Below are positions 11,101 through 20,771 of a DNA stretch of 64,000 bases, in pieces. Position numbers and translations under genes: made by a program. Every line of letters starts with the position of its first letter. Within the stretch, counting starts at the first letter, position 1. This DNA is from Cafeteria roenbergensis. Lineage: Eukaryota > Sar > Bigyra > Bicosoecida > Cafeteriaceae. The notes under the pieces are model-generated. The model saw only the letters and a list, made by a program, of their open reading frames with translations, made no database searches and had not been told where the DNA came from. The DNA lies in contig VLTN01000018.1 in NCBI GenBank assembly GCA_008330645.1, forward strand, positions 62,001-126,000, given 5' to 3'.

Positions 11101-14100
11101 CAGCGATGCAAGTGCCGACGCTGCCACTGCCACAGCTGCCATGGACTCTGCTCTCGTCGCAGCCGCCCTTCACGCCAGCGACTCTCCTCCCACCCAAGCA
11201 GCCGCGGTCTCCCTCCTCGCCGCCATGGCCCGCATCCACCCGCGCGCCGTGCTCCGCCGCCTGCTGCCCGTGCTCGTCATGGTCGGCTCCGGCTCTGGAT
11301 CCAGCGGCGCATCCAGCTCCTCCACGGCCAGTGCGGCAGCGCGCTCGGGGGAGGACGCGGCTTCGTTTGTTCTCACGCAGCAGCTGGTCGACGCAGTCGT
11401 GCCCGTGGTCGTGCGCCACGGCGCCGACGCTGGCCTTGGAACTGGCCAGCTGGTCCGCGTCTTTGCGTCCTGCGCCGACGCCGTGCCGGCCCACCGGCGC
11501 CTGGCCCTCTTCCAGGGCCTAGTGTCCACCGCTGCCAAGGGCACCGCTGCAGGCGGGGCCTCATCGGAGGGCGCTGCCAGCCAGCTCGCCGCAGTGACCG
11601 CGCTGCTTGTGTCCAGCCACGTGCTGCCCAAGACCCGAGACTTCTCCGTCCGCCACGCCGCCGATGCGCGCCACCCTTCCGCTATGAGCGACGCGGTGTC
11701 CCTCTACCCTGTGCATGCCGCACACGTGGAGCGTCTCACCGCCTACGGGTTCCGCGAGGACGACGCGTCCACGCGCGCGGTCTTCGGGGCCGACGCCAGC
11801 GGCCTCGGCGGCGCGCTGCCTGACCCGGCCGTCCTTGTGCGCCGCGCCTCCCAGCTCCGTGCCGCCGGCCCCGCCAGCGCCACGTTCACGGATGACCTGG
11901 ACCTTCCCGCCCTCCTCGACCTCTGCCGCGCCCTCTTCCAGCGCTTCGGAGCACGGGAGCAGGTGGACGCGGGAGCTGCGCTCGTCGCGGCTGCCGAGCG
12001 CCTCCTGGCCGACGCAGAAGCCGGCCGGTTCTCCCAGGAGGATGGTGCCGCTGGTGCCACCGCGGATGCGGCGGACGCAGAGGAGGCAGGCGGCGCCGAC
12101 GGCGACACCGACGCCGACCAGCCCTCCGCTGCCGTGGACGCCTTCATGCCCGCTCTGGTGCACTCAGCACCCGCCTATGGAGCGGCCTCCTCACTCACTC
12201 CCGCGGCCGGGCGCCACTCGGCCCCCTCGGATGCCGTTGCAACGGCCCAGGCCCGCCTTGACGGCGACGCCAACGCCGGATTTCGGCGCATGACCTCGCC
12301 AGAGGCACGCGCCGTGGCTGTGTCGCTCTTGCGGGCAGTGGGCACGCACCTCGGGGCTCGCGCGTTCCTCAGGGCTGCTGTGGGCGTGCGTCCCGGATCG
12401 GCCGCGGGGAAGGCCCTCCAGGCAGCGTACCTCCGCCTCTGCCACCGCCTCTTGCTGCTGCTGGACAGACAGGCCGAGGCCGAGGCTGCTGCTGGCGCCG
12501 AGGCGTCGTCCCAGCAGGCTCGCGCGAGGGAGCAGGCCGCTGCTGCCCGCGACTTGCACCGCCGCAGGAAGTCCCTGGGCGTGGCCGGCAAGGCGGCATC
12601 CGAGGGCCCCTCCCCCGCAAAGGTCAAGGCGCTCAAGGCGGAGCGCGACGCGGCGGACTCCGAGGCGCAAGCCGCCGCGCTGCAGGCGGAGAACGCCCGC
12701 AGGGCTCGCCGCTTCTGGTCTGAGATCGGCCGCGCAGCTCACGGTCTGCTCGACCGGACTGCCCTGCTGCTCACGGCGGACGGCCTCGCCGCGGTGGTTG
12801 GCGAGCTGTCCCTTGGTGGGCCCGGGGCCGCGGAGGCCGTGGCGCTCGCGACCCCGCACGACAGCGGGGCCCGAGCTGGTGCCGTGGCTGCCGACACTGC
12901 CGTCCGCCGCCGCGCCCTCCTGCTCCTCGCCAGCCAGGTAGCCGCCAGAGCAGGCACCATCACGGAGGACGACGCTCGCGTCCTGGCCGGCCTGGTTCCG
13001 GACCTCGCCGCGGCGGCAGCGGCCACCGAGGCGCCCATGGTCGCCCGCCAGGCTGCCGTGGCAGCCATGCACACGCTCGGAGCCCACCTCGCTCGCACCC
13101 TCCCTGAGGAGTTTGCCCCCGTCGTGGCCGCCGCCGCCGCCATCGCGGCCGAGGGTGCCTCCCCCTCGCAGGACCGCGCGGCGGAGGACCTCACCGCTGC
13201 CGCGCTTCATGCCTGCAGCGACCTCGTTCCCGCCCTCGGCGCCGAGGCCGTGTCGGTGCTTCCCGCGGCCCTGGAGGCGGCCCTCGTCGCCGCCGAGGCC
13301 CGGGCCTCCTTTGGGGCATCTGCGCCCGGCGCAGCGTCGACGGGATCGCGCCACGTCGTGGCCGCCGCCGCCGCTGACGTGCTTGCAGCCGCAGCCAAGT
13401 CGCTGCCGCAGTTCCTCCCCGCCGCCTTGCCCAGGCTGCTGGCCCTCGCCTGCGCACCTGCGTTCGCCCGCACCGCGCTGTCCCCAGCCCAGCTCTCCAC
13501 CGACTCGATGGACGCGGACGCCGCCGCCGCCGCCGCCGCCGACTCTGACGACGAGGAGCTCGACGCGGCTGCCAAGGAGGAAGCAAGCAACCGGGCTCGC
13601 GCTGCCTCGTCCCTTGCCCGGGCGCTGGACGCCGTGGCGGAGCACGCGCCGTTCCGCGCCGTTCTGCCTCGCGCCTTGGACGCCGTGCGCGCTGCCTCGG
13701 CTGGGGGGAGTGCCTCCACTGCGGCAACCGATGCCGGCGAGACGCTCGCTGTGTTCCTTTCGTCCGCCGTCGCGAGTGGCAAGCGCGTCGACGTCGTGCG
13801 CAACCGCGTCCAGGTCCTGGACGCAGCCCTGTTGCTGCTCGACGCGCGCTGGTCCCGCGGAGCCGCAGGCCGCGCGGCGGCTGCAGCCCTTGCAGGTGGC
13901 GCTCCAGGTGTGTCCATGGCCACGGTGGACAGAGTGGAGCGTGCTGCCACCTCCCTCCTGGAATCGCTCGTGATGCGCCTTTCGGAGGAGCACCTCCGCT
14001 CGCTCGTGGCCCGCCTGGCCTCCTGGATGGCCGCACCGGGACCCGATCTGGCCGATGCTGTGGCTGTACGCATGGGCGCAGCATGGGCGTCTGCCTCGCA

Positions 14101-15298
14101 GGACCAGCGCCTCGGCACAGCGGCCTTTGCAGGCATGTGCCGCCGCATCGCTGGCTGGAGGGTCGTCGCAGCCCTGGCTGCAAAGCTCGGCGACTTGTTC
14201 ACCGCGCAGTTCGTCGTTTTGCTGCCTGACGCGGTCGAGGAGGTCGAGGGCATCACGGAGCTCGCGGGCGCGGCCGCTGGAGCAAAGCGGCAGCGCCGTG
14301 CCACTCCGGTGGCGTCTGCTGCCGACGCGGACAGTGTCGACGAGGACAGCGACGAGGAGGACGAGGATGATGACGAGGAGGAGGAACAGAGCGAGGAGGA
14401 GGAGGAGGAGGACGACGACGACGACGTCAGCGATGGCGGCGAGAGCGAGTCGGCGGCTGGCGCTGGGGAGTTCGACGCCGACCGGGCAGCTGTGGACCCC
14501 CTGGACGCGGCGTCCGTCGCACAGCGCGTCCGTGCGCTCCCCAATGGCGGCAAGGCCGTGTTCATGGCGCTATGCCACGCAGACGATGCGGAGACCGCAA
14601 TTCGCTCGACACAGGCCTCGCCCGTGTCGTCCCTCCACGCTCTTCGGGTCGCGGCTCTGCGCTGCATCGGCATTTGTGCGCGCTTCGACCGCTCCAAGTT
14701 CCTGACGCCGACTCGCGTGGCTGCCATTGTGGGTGCCGTTCGCGCTGCTGCGGCGTCGCCTGCTGTGGACGCGTCCGTTGCCGACTGGCTGGTCCGCGAG
14801 GACGGGCCGGCGGAGTCGCTGCTTTCCGGCCTGGGTGCCGACCCATCAGCGCCTTCGGCGACGCGCCGCAAGCGCGGCCGCGACGCTGGGGCTGCCGAGC
14901 CAGACGAGGAGGATTTGCTGGCAGCCGCTCGCGTAGTGGCGGGCGTGGCCGGCGGCCGCGAGCGCCACACCCAGTTCGTCCGCGACGCCGTCGTGCCGGT
15001 TGTCCGTGCTGTCGTCGGGTCCACTGCGGCGGACGAGGGCGGGTGGAAGCGCATGGTGCACACGGCCTGCCAGCTCGCTCGCGCACCGCGCGGGGCGGTG
15101 CGCGTTGCCGGGATGGCCATCGTGGCCGCCGTGTTTGAGCGAGGCCAGGAGGAGGCGCTGGCCCTGCTGCCCGAGGCTCTCCCTGCATTGCGCGAGTGCC
15201 TCGGGGATCGGGACGAGGCGGTCGAAGCCGAGGCCAGGTCTCTGGCTGCCAGCCTCGAGAAACTCTCCGGGGAGGACCTTGCCGACTACCTCCGGTGA
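5123..15298 (+). CDS. UTP10: UTP10/HEATR1-like small-subunit processome protein
   Basis: Predicted nucleolar HEAT-repeat scaffold of the U3 snoRNP (t-UTP/UTP-A) for pre-18S rRNA transcription and processing. Exons 5123..5478 and 5641..15298 (phase 2, gtgag/tgcag) encode 3,337 aa. The N terminus carries the family signature: an early Leu-rich block, KRTDRDSL, then FLRLLPAYVLLRPAHFTLEF running across the intron into VYPLMEALLPVHETAFFGRA. The middle is Ala-rich helical repeats. Acidic tracts lie near residues 575-595 and 3015-3055. The C terminus (LLPEALPALRECLGDRDEAV, then EKLSGEDLADYL) matches the end of UTP10/HEATR1. It is far longer than yeast Utp10 (1,769 aa) or human HEATR1 (2,144 aa), apparently through Ala/Ser-rich expansion. 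The final TGA sits inside a perfect splice-donor string, so another C-terminal exon cannot be excluded. Confidence 0.85.
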
Positions 15299-15633
15299 GT
15301 GTGTGGCATGCGGCAGTGCGGCGGAGGGTGCGGTAGCGCCAGCCCAGCCTCGGCACCCGCTTGCCGGCCCGCCCCTGCTCGCTCAGCCCCGTTGGTCTAA
15401 TTGCGATGCCAGCTGCGGCGCGGGCCGCTGTGTTTGCCGTACCGAGCTTTGCATGTGTGGCGGCGGCTCCGCGACTGCTCGAACCAACTCATACAGCAAT
15501 GCGCTCCGCTGCGCCGTTCTGCCGATGCCTTGTGCAAACAAGCTGACACATCCGCCGTGCACCTTGCGCAGGCCACTCGCGCACGGGCGGCGCTTGCTGC
15601 GCGGCCCGCTCCTTCCGAGCGGGCAGGCCAGGC
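15299..15633. other. Convergent intergenic stretch
   Basis: 335 bp between the ends of UTP10 (+) and DNPH1 (-). No coding signal or repeat noticed. Confidence 0.4.
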
Positions 15634-16098
15634 CTAAGCGGTGGGCACCCCGTGCACTTCCAAAAAGGCGGAAATTGCAGCAAACAGCTCGCCGTCCACG
15701 TCCGCGTACTCGTGCACGGTAAACTTGGAGTTCCCGCGCAGCATCGCGGAGAGGCTGCGCTCCGCGGAGGGGCGGAACAGCACCAGCACCGGGATGCCAA
15801 GGCTCTCCGCGAGGCCGAGCTCGTACCCGACGCCAAGGCTCGGCACCGTGCACTCGGCCACCACGGCGTCTGAAGACCTGAGCCAGGCCATATCCCGCTC
15901 AAAAATCTGCTGCTCGGTGAGATCTCCCTCCCCCATCATGTCCAGGCTGGCCTTGCCGACGTGCTCGGTGAGCACCTCGTTGCCACGCTCGGCCAGGCCT
16001 TGGATGACGCGCATGTACAGGGCCGCATCTTCCCGCCCGCCACGAATGCTGCCGGCAAAATACAACTTGGGCTTTGGCCCTGCTGTCGCCGTGGCCAT
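15634..16098 (-). CDS. DNPH1: DNPH1-like 2'-deoxynucleoside 5'-phosphate N-hydrolase
   Basis: A 154-aa single-exon protein of the nucleoside 2-deoxyribosyltransferase fold. DNPH1 (RCL) cleaves the N-glycosidic bond of deoxynucleoside monophosphates and cleans the nucleotide pool of modified dNMPs. Family motifs: YFAGSIRGGRED near the N terminus (phosphate loop), LTEHV, FERDMAWLRSSDAVVAE, then PSLGVGYELG, which holds the expected catalytic Glu and shows no disruption. LFRPSAERSLSAMLRG follows. The start at MATATAG is chosen because the fold begins right after it; an in-frame Met 28 codons upstream would add a low-complexity leader. It is head to head with the pseudokinase gene. Confidence 0.88.
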   Translation of the reverse strand: MATATAGPKPKLYFAGSIRGGREDAALYMRVIQGLAERGNEVLTEHVGKASLDMMGEGDLTEQQIFERDMAWLRSSDAVVAECTVPSLGVGYELGLAESLGIPVLVLFRPSAERSLSAMLRGNSKFTVHEYADVDGELFAAISAFLEVHGVPTA

Positions 16099-16403
16099 GG
16101 TCGGCGCCTGCTGGGGTGCCGGATCCCTTTGTGGGGATGTGCTGCCTGTGGCGGCGCGCCTCTGCTCTGCGCCGGCAAGCAAAGCGGACGCCCAAGCCCA
16201 AACCCAGCTCTCAGTCCTGTGACGTCCGCGCCAGCCTCACGAAGGACTTGCCTCGGTTCTGTGCGCGGGGCGGTGCGGGGCATGGCCAGCCGCGCACTCT
16301 GCGAACCCGCGGCAGAGTCGCTAGCGCGATTGACCAAGGCGCCCCCGCGCCAGCCCGTGGATCCTGAAACCTTTGCACAGTCGTTGAGTCAATAGACCGC
16401 GCC
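16099..16403. promoter_or_regulatory. Divergent promoter region, DNPH1 (-) / EF-hand pseudokinase (+)
   Basis: 305 bp between start codons, presumably containing both promoters. No recognisable motif. Confidence 0.3.
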
Positions 16404-18359
16404 ATGGCCGCAGCAAGCCCCGAACCCATCCCCGTCGATGCAGCCGACCCTGCGGAGCCTGCATCTCTCGTGGGGCCTGCCGTGGAGGCCGACGAAGAGG
16501 CAACATTCACCTCGGCGCTCCCCGACAGCGCTCGGAGAAGCTACGACGAGGCGCTGCTGCACACGCGTCCTCAGGACGAGTACAGCATCGCACGCCGCAT
16601 CTTGGGCAAGGACGAGTTCGGCATTCTGTACCCAGGCGTGCACCTCGCGTCCGGCGAGCGCGTTGCCATCAAGCTGAGCTCCAACGCGCTTTCTCTGGAG
16701 CAGCAGGACAGGATGCGCGAAGAAGCTCTTCTCATGAAAAAGGTGAGATCGGCGCCTGATCTCGGGTCGCCCGCGTGCTGGCAAGCGAGGTCACCGCCGC
16801 AAAGGCTGCGCGCCGGCGCCCTTGATCATGCGAGGCTCGTGCCCCAATCAGCCACCCGGTGCCACGCTTGCGCCTGCCGACCTCCCCGCCTCTGCCAACT
16901 GTGGGCGCTATCGCAGATCATGGGCAAGACGGGGCGCCACGCGGCGATTGCCAAGTACCGCGCCATGTACGAGATCCCCAACCCGAACGCAACTACCGGG
17001 TGGACTACGGTCCAGATCCGCGACCTCTGGGAAGGCGGGGCGCTGGACGACAACATCATGGCGATGATCCAGCAGGGAATCTGGGACGATGGGATGGCAG
17101 CCCGCATCGCAGCGCAGCTCCTCGCCGGAGTCCGCGCTCTTCACGAGGCTGATGGCACCGGCAGCTTTGTCCATTGCAACCTTTCCGGCGACAACGTTCT
17201 CACGTCCGGGGCGACGGAAGACGCCGTTTTGGCTCTGGCCGGCACCGGACAGGCGATTTGGGTGCCCAAGGACCTGGCAGACCCGCTGAGCGAGGTGCAC
17301 GTGCGCAAGCCCGTCGGCACTGCGGAGTACTGCGCCCCAGAGCAGCTCATCCCCAGCAGCTCCGGACTCTACACCTGCTCCCCAGCCGCCGACATGTGGT
17401 CCGTTGGGGTCCTGATCTACCGCATCGTTGTGCAGCGCTGCCCGTTCCCGACAGTGCGGGGGGCTGACCAGACTGCAAAGGTCGGCACCGCCAGTTACAG
17501 GCCGTTCGACGACACGGTGTCGGCCGAGGCCAAGGACCTCGTGTCCAAGCTCCTGGTTGTCGACCCCAGCAAGCGCCTGACTGCGGCGCAGGCCCTCGAG
17601 CACCCGTGGATCGTCTCGAGCGGAGCCTCGGCTGCCGCCAAGGGCATCAGCCTCTTCCGGGTGTCCACGGTCGCTGCAGGCAGCGGAGCCGCAGCCGCAG
17701 GGCCCGCGCTTCGGGAGACTGGCACTGCCACGACCAGGGGCATGCTGCAGGAGTTCGGAGGTGCCCTGTCGCCCCAACAGTTCGAGCTGGTCGCAGCGAA
17801 GCTCGGCGAAGTGCTCGGGATGGACGTCGACATCGAGTCGGCGGAACTGTCGGAGGAGCAGTTCGAGGCTGTTCTCTCCAAGCTGGAACTCTCCGGCGTT
17901 GTGTCCTCCCGGCTCTTCCACGTGCTCGACGTGGACGGCAACGGCGCTCTCAGCGTGAGTGAGATCGTGACGGGACTTGCGCAGATCACAGAGCCGTCGG
18001 AGGACCGTGCCAGACTCATCTTCAGCATGTACGACGCCGACGGCGACGGTGCCATCACCCTCAAGGAGCTCGAGGCGGTGCTCAAGGCCTGCGCCACGAG
18101 CGACAGCAGCCTCGAGATGATCAAGGCCCAGCGTATCTCGGCGCTTCTTGCTGAGGCAGATGTTGACAACTCAGACTCCATCACCGTCGACGAGTTTCTG
18201 AACGCCGTCGGGAAGAACCCATTCCTGGCCAAGCTCCTGCTGCAGCCGAACTTGCACTTCCAGCGCTTTGTGGCCGTTGGGGAGGAGGGCGAGGCGGACA
18301 GCAAGGCGTGGGCGACCGTCCTGGCCAAGAAGGCGGGCAGGCCGGCCAAGAAGCCGTGA
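16404..18359 (+). CDS. CDPK-like protein with predicted dead kinase domain and EF-hands
   Basis: Exons 16404..16742 and 16917..18359 give 593 aa. First and weakest kinase of a three-gene tandem array; the intron position matches both paralogues, just before IM at the N-lobe helix. The kinase fold is kept: GKDEFG glycine loop, Lys 90 in VAIK, EYCAPEQL, DMWSVGVLIYRI. The catalytic loop reads HCNLSGDN where the paralogues have HCDVKLDN, and the DFG site reads GTG, so both catalytic Asp residues are gone. Three calcium loops follow at about residues 448 (DVDGNGALS), 484 (DADGDGAIT) and 526 (DVDNSDSIT); a degenerate EF-like segment precedes them. Probably a Ca2+-sensing pseudokinase or scaffold. 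The 174-nt intron is in frame and stop-free, so retention would insert 58 residues. Confidence 0.85.
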   Translation: MAAASPEPIPVDAADPAEPASLVGPAVEADEEATFTSALPDSARRSYDEALLHTRPQDEYSIARRILGKDEFGILYPGVHLASGERVAIKLSSNALSLEQQDRMREEALLMKKVRSAPDLGSPACWQARSPPQRLRAGALDHARLVPQSATRCHACACRPPRLCQLWALSQIMGKTGRHAAIAKYRAMYEIPNPNATTGWTTVQIRDLWEGGALDDNIMAMIQQGIWDDGMAARIAAQLLAGVRALHEADGTGSFVHCNLSGDNVLTSGATEDAVLALAGTGQAIWVPKDLADPLSEVHVRKPVGTAEYCAPEQLIPSSSGLYTCSPAADMWSVGVLIYRIVVQRCPFPTVRGADQTAKVGTASYRPFDDTVSAEAKDLVSKLLVVDPSKRLTAAQALEHPWIVSSGASAAAKGISLFRVSTVAAGSGAAAAGPALRETGTATTRGMLQEFGGALSPQQFELVAAKLGEVLGMDVDIESAELSEEQFEAVLSKLELSGVVSSRLFHVLDVDGNGALSVSEIVTGLAQITEPSEDRARLIFSMYDADGDGAITLKELEAVLKACATSDSSLEMIKAQRISALLAEADVDNSDSITVDEFLNAVGKNPFLAKLLLQPNLHFQRFVAVGEEGEADSKAWATVLAKKAGRPAKKP

Positions 18360-18580
18360 GCATTGCGCCAGATTGCGACTCTCTGATTCCTGACTCCATG
18401 CGACTTTGACTCGCTCAGCGCAGCCGACGCGCGCTCGGGGTTCTTGCGTGCTGCAAGCCGGCGGAAAATGCCAGTTTTGCCTTCTACATATTATCACCGT
18501 CGCAAACATCCTTGCATACGCACGCGCCTCGCCAGGCAATGCCACTCGACCCACAGAGAGAGAACCCGGCAGGGATCGCA
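18360..18580. promoter_or_regulatory. Upstream region of second kinase, with an AT-rich island
   Basis: 221 bp between tandem genes. Around 18470-18505 lies an unusually AT-rich patch (ttttgccttctacatattat), about 75-110 nt before the chosen start; it may mark the core promoter. Upstream in-frame Mets at 18512 and 18539 make this region possible coding sequence instead. Confidence 0.25.
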
Positions 18581-20433
18581 ATGGCAGCTGCGTCGCCGCA
18601 TGCACACGCTTCGAGCGCCCCCACCCCTGCCTCGTTCGACGGGGGCAAGTACCACGCCATCGCGAAGCGCCGCGACCCCGCAAAGGACTACGACGTGGAG
18701 CCTCGCGCGCTCGGAAAGGGCAGCTTTGGCACGGTGTACTGTGGAGTGTCTCGCGCTGACGGGCTCAGGGTTGCGCTCAAGTACAGCCACTCGCACCTGG
18801 GGGAGACCGCGATGGAGCAGGCTCGCGCCGAGGCCGTCAAAATGCAGCAGGTGAGGCCGTCGACTCAACGCGTTCTCGCAACGAGGGCCCGGTCCTGCCG
18901 CCTGCCGCAGAGGCCGAGGTGGGCGGGCTCCCTGCGCCCACACTCTGGTCGGGCGAGGTGCGGCGGCGGGCGCATGGGTTGCGAGCCGCGTGCCACCCGT
19001 GCCCGGCCAAGCATGACCCGCGCGTCGCCAGCTCCGCAACCTCTCCTCCACCCGTGCAGATCATGGACCGCACGAAGCGCCACCCCAACCTCGCCAAGTT
19101 CATCGCCGTGTACGAGTTCCCCAACCCGCGCGCCCGGACCGGGGTCAGCATCGTCCATGTCCTCCAGCTGTGGGCGGGCGGCAGCCTGCTCGAGAAGGTC
19201 ATGGACCTCATCGGCAAGGGCGTGTGGTCCGAGGCCTACGCGGCCCAGGCTTTCTCGCAGCTCCTGCAGTCCATGAAGGCCATGCACGAGGCCGACGGCA
19301 CGGGCAGCTTCGTCCACTGCGACGTGAAGCTGGACAACGACTTCGTGTCGGACGACTCACGGGACGCGTACGCCATCACGGGGGACTTTGGCGAGACGGT
19401 TTGGGTGCCGAGGGACCCTGCCAACCCGCGATGCGCCTTCCGTCGTCGCCGCTTCGCCGGCACACCGACGTACGCGGCCCCCGAGCAGCTCATCGCCGAC
19501 TCCAGCGGACACCACACGTACTCGCCCGCAGCCGACATGTGGTCGATGGGTGTGACGCTGTTCTGCATTCTGAACCAGGCGTTCCCCTTCCCCCGCGAGG
19601 ACGGGCCTAAGCTGCGAGAGGCGGTGCGCTCGGCCCGCCACTACGCCTTCCACAGGGCGGTGCAGGACGACGCCAAGGACCTGATCGAGAAGCTGCTGTC
19701 GGTGGACCCGACTGCCCGGCCGACGGCGGCAGAAGCGCTGGAGCACCCGTGGATCCGTCGGGCGACGGTGGGCGACCTGGCGGCGACGCGGTCGATGTTC
19801 AACCTCCCCACGGCTGGGGCCGGCGGCGTGATCGTCAAGGGCGTGGCGGAGGAGGCTGGGGATCTGACTTCCAAGGGCTCCTCTGCCGACCTCCTGCGGG
19901 AGCTCGGTGGCGGGCTGTCGCTTGAGCAGTTCAACCTGATCCGCTCCAAGCTGGGCGAGGTGCTCGGCGCGGGCTACGACATCAAGACGGCCGAGCTGAC
20001 CGAGGAGCAGTTTGAGGAGGTCATGTCGAAAATCTCCATCCGCGGCCTGGTGACCTCCCGGCTGTTCCGCGTGCTGGACACCGACGGGAACGGCAAGCTG
20101 AGCGTGGACGAGCTCACGATGGGCATCTCCCGCATCACGGAGCCGTCCGAGGACCGCGCCCGTCTGGTGTTCAGCATGTACGACGCGGACGGGGACGGGT
20201 CCGTCACCGTTTCCGAGTTGATTGACGTGCTGCGCGCCTGCGCGACGGACGACCCCGCGCTGGAGCGGGTCAAGGCGGAGCGCCTCGTCGCCGAGCTGGA
20301 TGCCATCGACGTGGACAAGTCGGGCGTTGTGACGCTGGAGCAGTTCCTGGAGGCTGTGGGGCGGAACCCGTTCCTTGCGAAGCTGATGCTGCAGCCAAAC
20401 GAGCACTTCCGCCGCTTCGTGGCCACGGCGTGA
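18581..20433 (+). CDS. Calcium-dependent protein kinase-like (kinase plus EF-hands), array copy 2
   Basis: Exons 18581..18850 and 19060..20433 (phase 0) give 547 aa. Active-type Ser/Thr kinase: glycine loop GKGSFGTVYCG, VALK lysine, catalytic HCDVKLDN near residue 176 (HRD with Arg replaced by Cys), DFG near 198, and YAAPEQL. The C-terminal regulatory part has a degenerate EF-like segment and three canonical loops near residues 428 (DTDGNGKLS), 463 (DADGDGSVT) and 506 (DVDKSGVVT). Such proteins phosphorylate targets upon Ca2+ binding. The domain order resembles plant/alveolate CDPKs, but the autoinhibitory junction was not resolved by eye. The start MAAASP is chosen because copy 1 also begins MAAASP. 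Exon 2 is nearly identical to that of copy 3. Confidence 0.87.
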
Positions 20434-20771
20434 TCGGCTATACGAGCGTGGCGTCCCAACAGTCGCGGCGCCATGTCGCACCTATGTCACCGCTCCGCAG
20501 CGGCGAATTTCGCTCGCGCCTCGCCAGTTGCCCTTGGTGGCAGTCTCTGGCTCGCCACGCAGGGCCTCGGGAGTGAGGTCTGACGCCCGCAAGCACTCTC
20601 CTCTCCTGGGGCATGGAGTTGGTGCTGTACGAGGCACAGCACTGCGGCGGTCTCCGCAGTTCTTGCGCCTGCGAAGGCGTGGATTGGATTTGTTGCTGCT
20701 GGCTGCTGCTCTGCTCTGCTTGAACGCGAGCCACGATGCCGCGAAGCCCACTCGCACTCGACGTGTCCTCA
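20434..20771. other. Intergenic stretch between kinase copies 2 and 3
   Basis: 338 bp. It shows no obvious similarity to the region upstream of copy 2 although the genes are recent duplicates. No extra gene seen; presumably the promoter of copy 3. Confidence 0.35.

Noticed and set aside
13207-15120. 637-codon antisense Ser/Ala frame with Ser runs
   Set aside because: The Ser runs are the complement of the acidic Asp/Glu tract of UTP10.
16743-16916. Reading the first pseudokinase as one uninterrupted exon
   Set aside because: The 174-nt segment is in frame but Cys/Pro/Arg-rich, is bounded by gtgag and cgcag, and lies exactly where both paralogues have introns.
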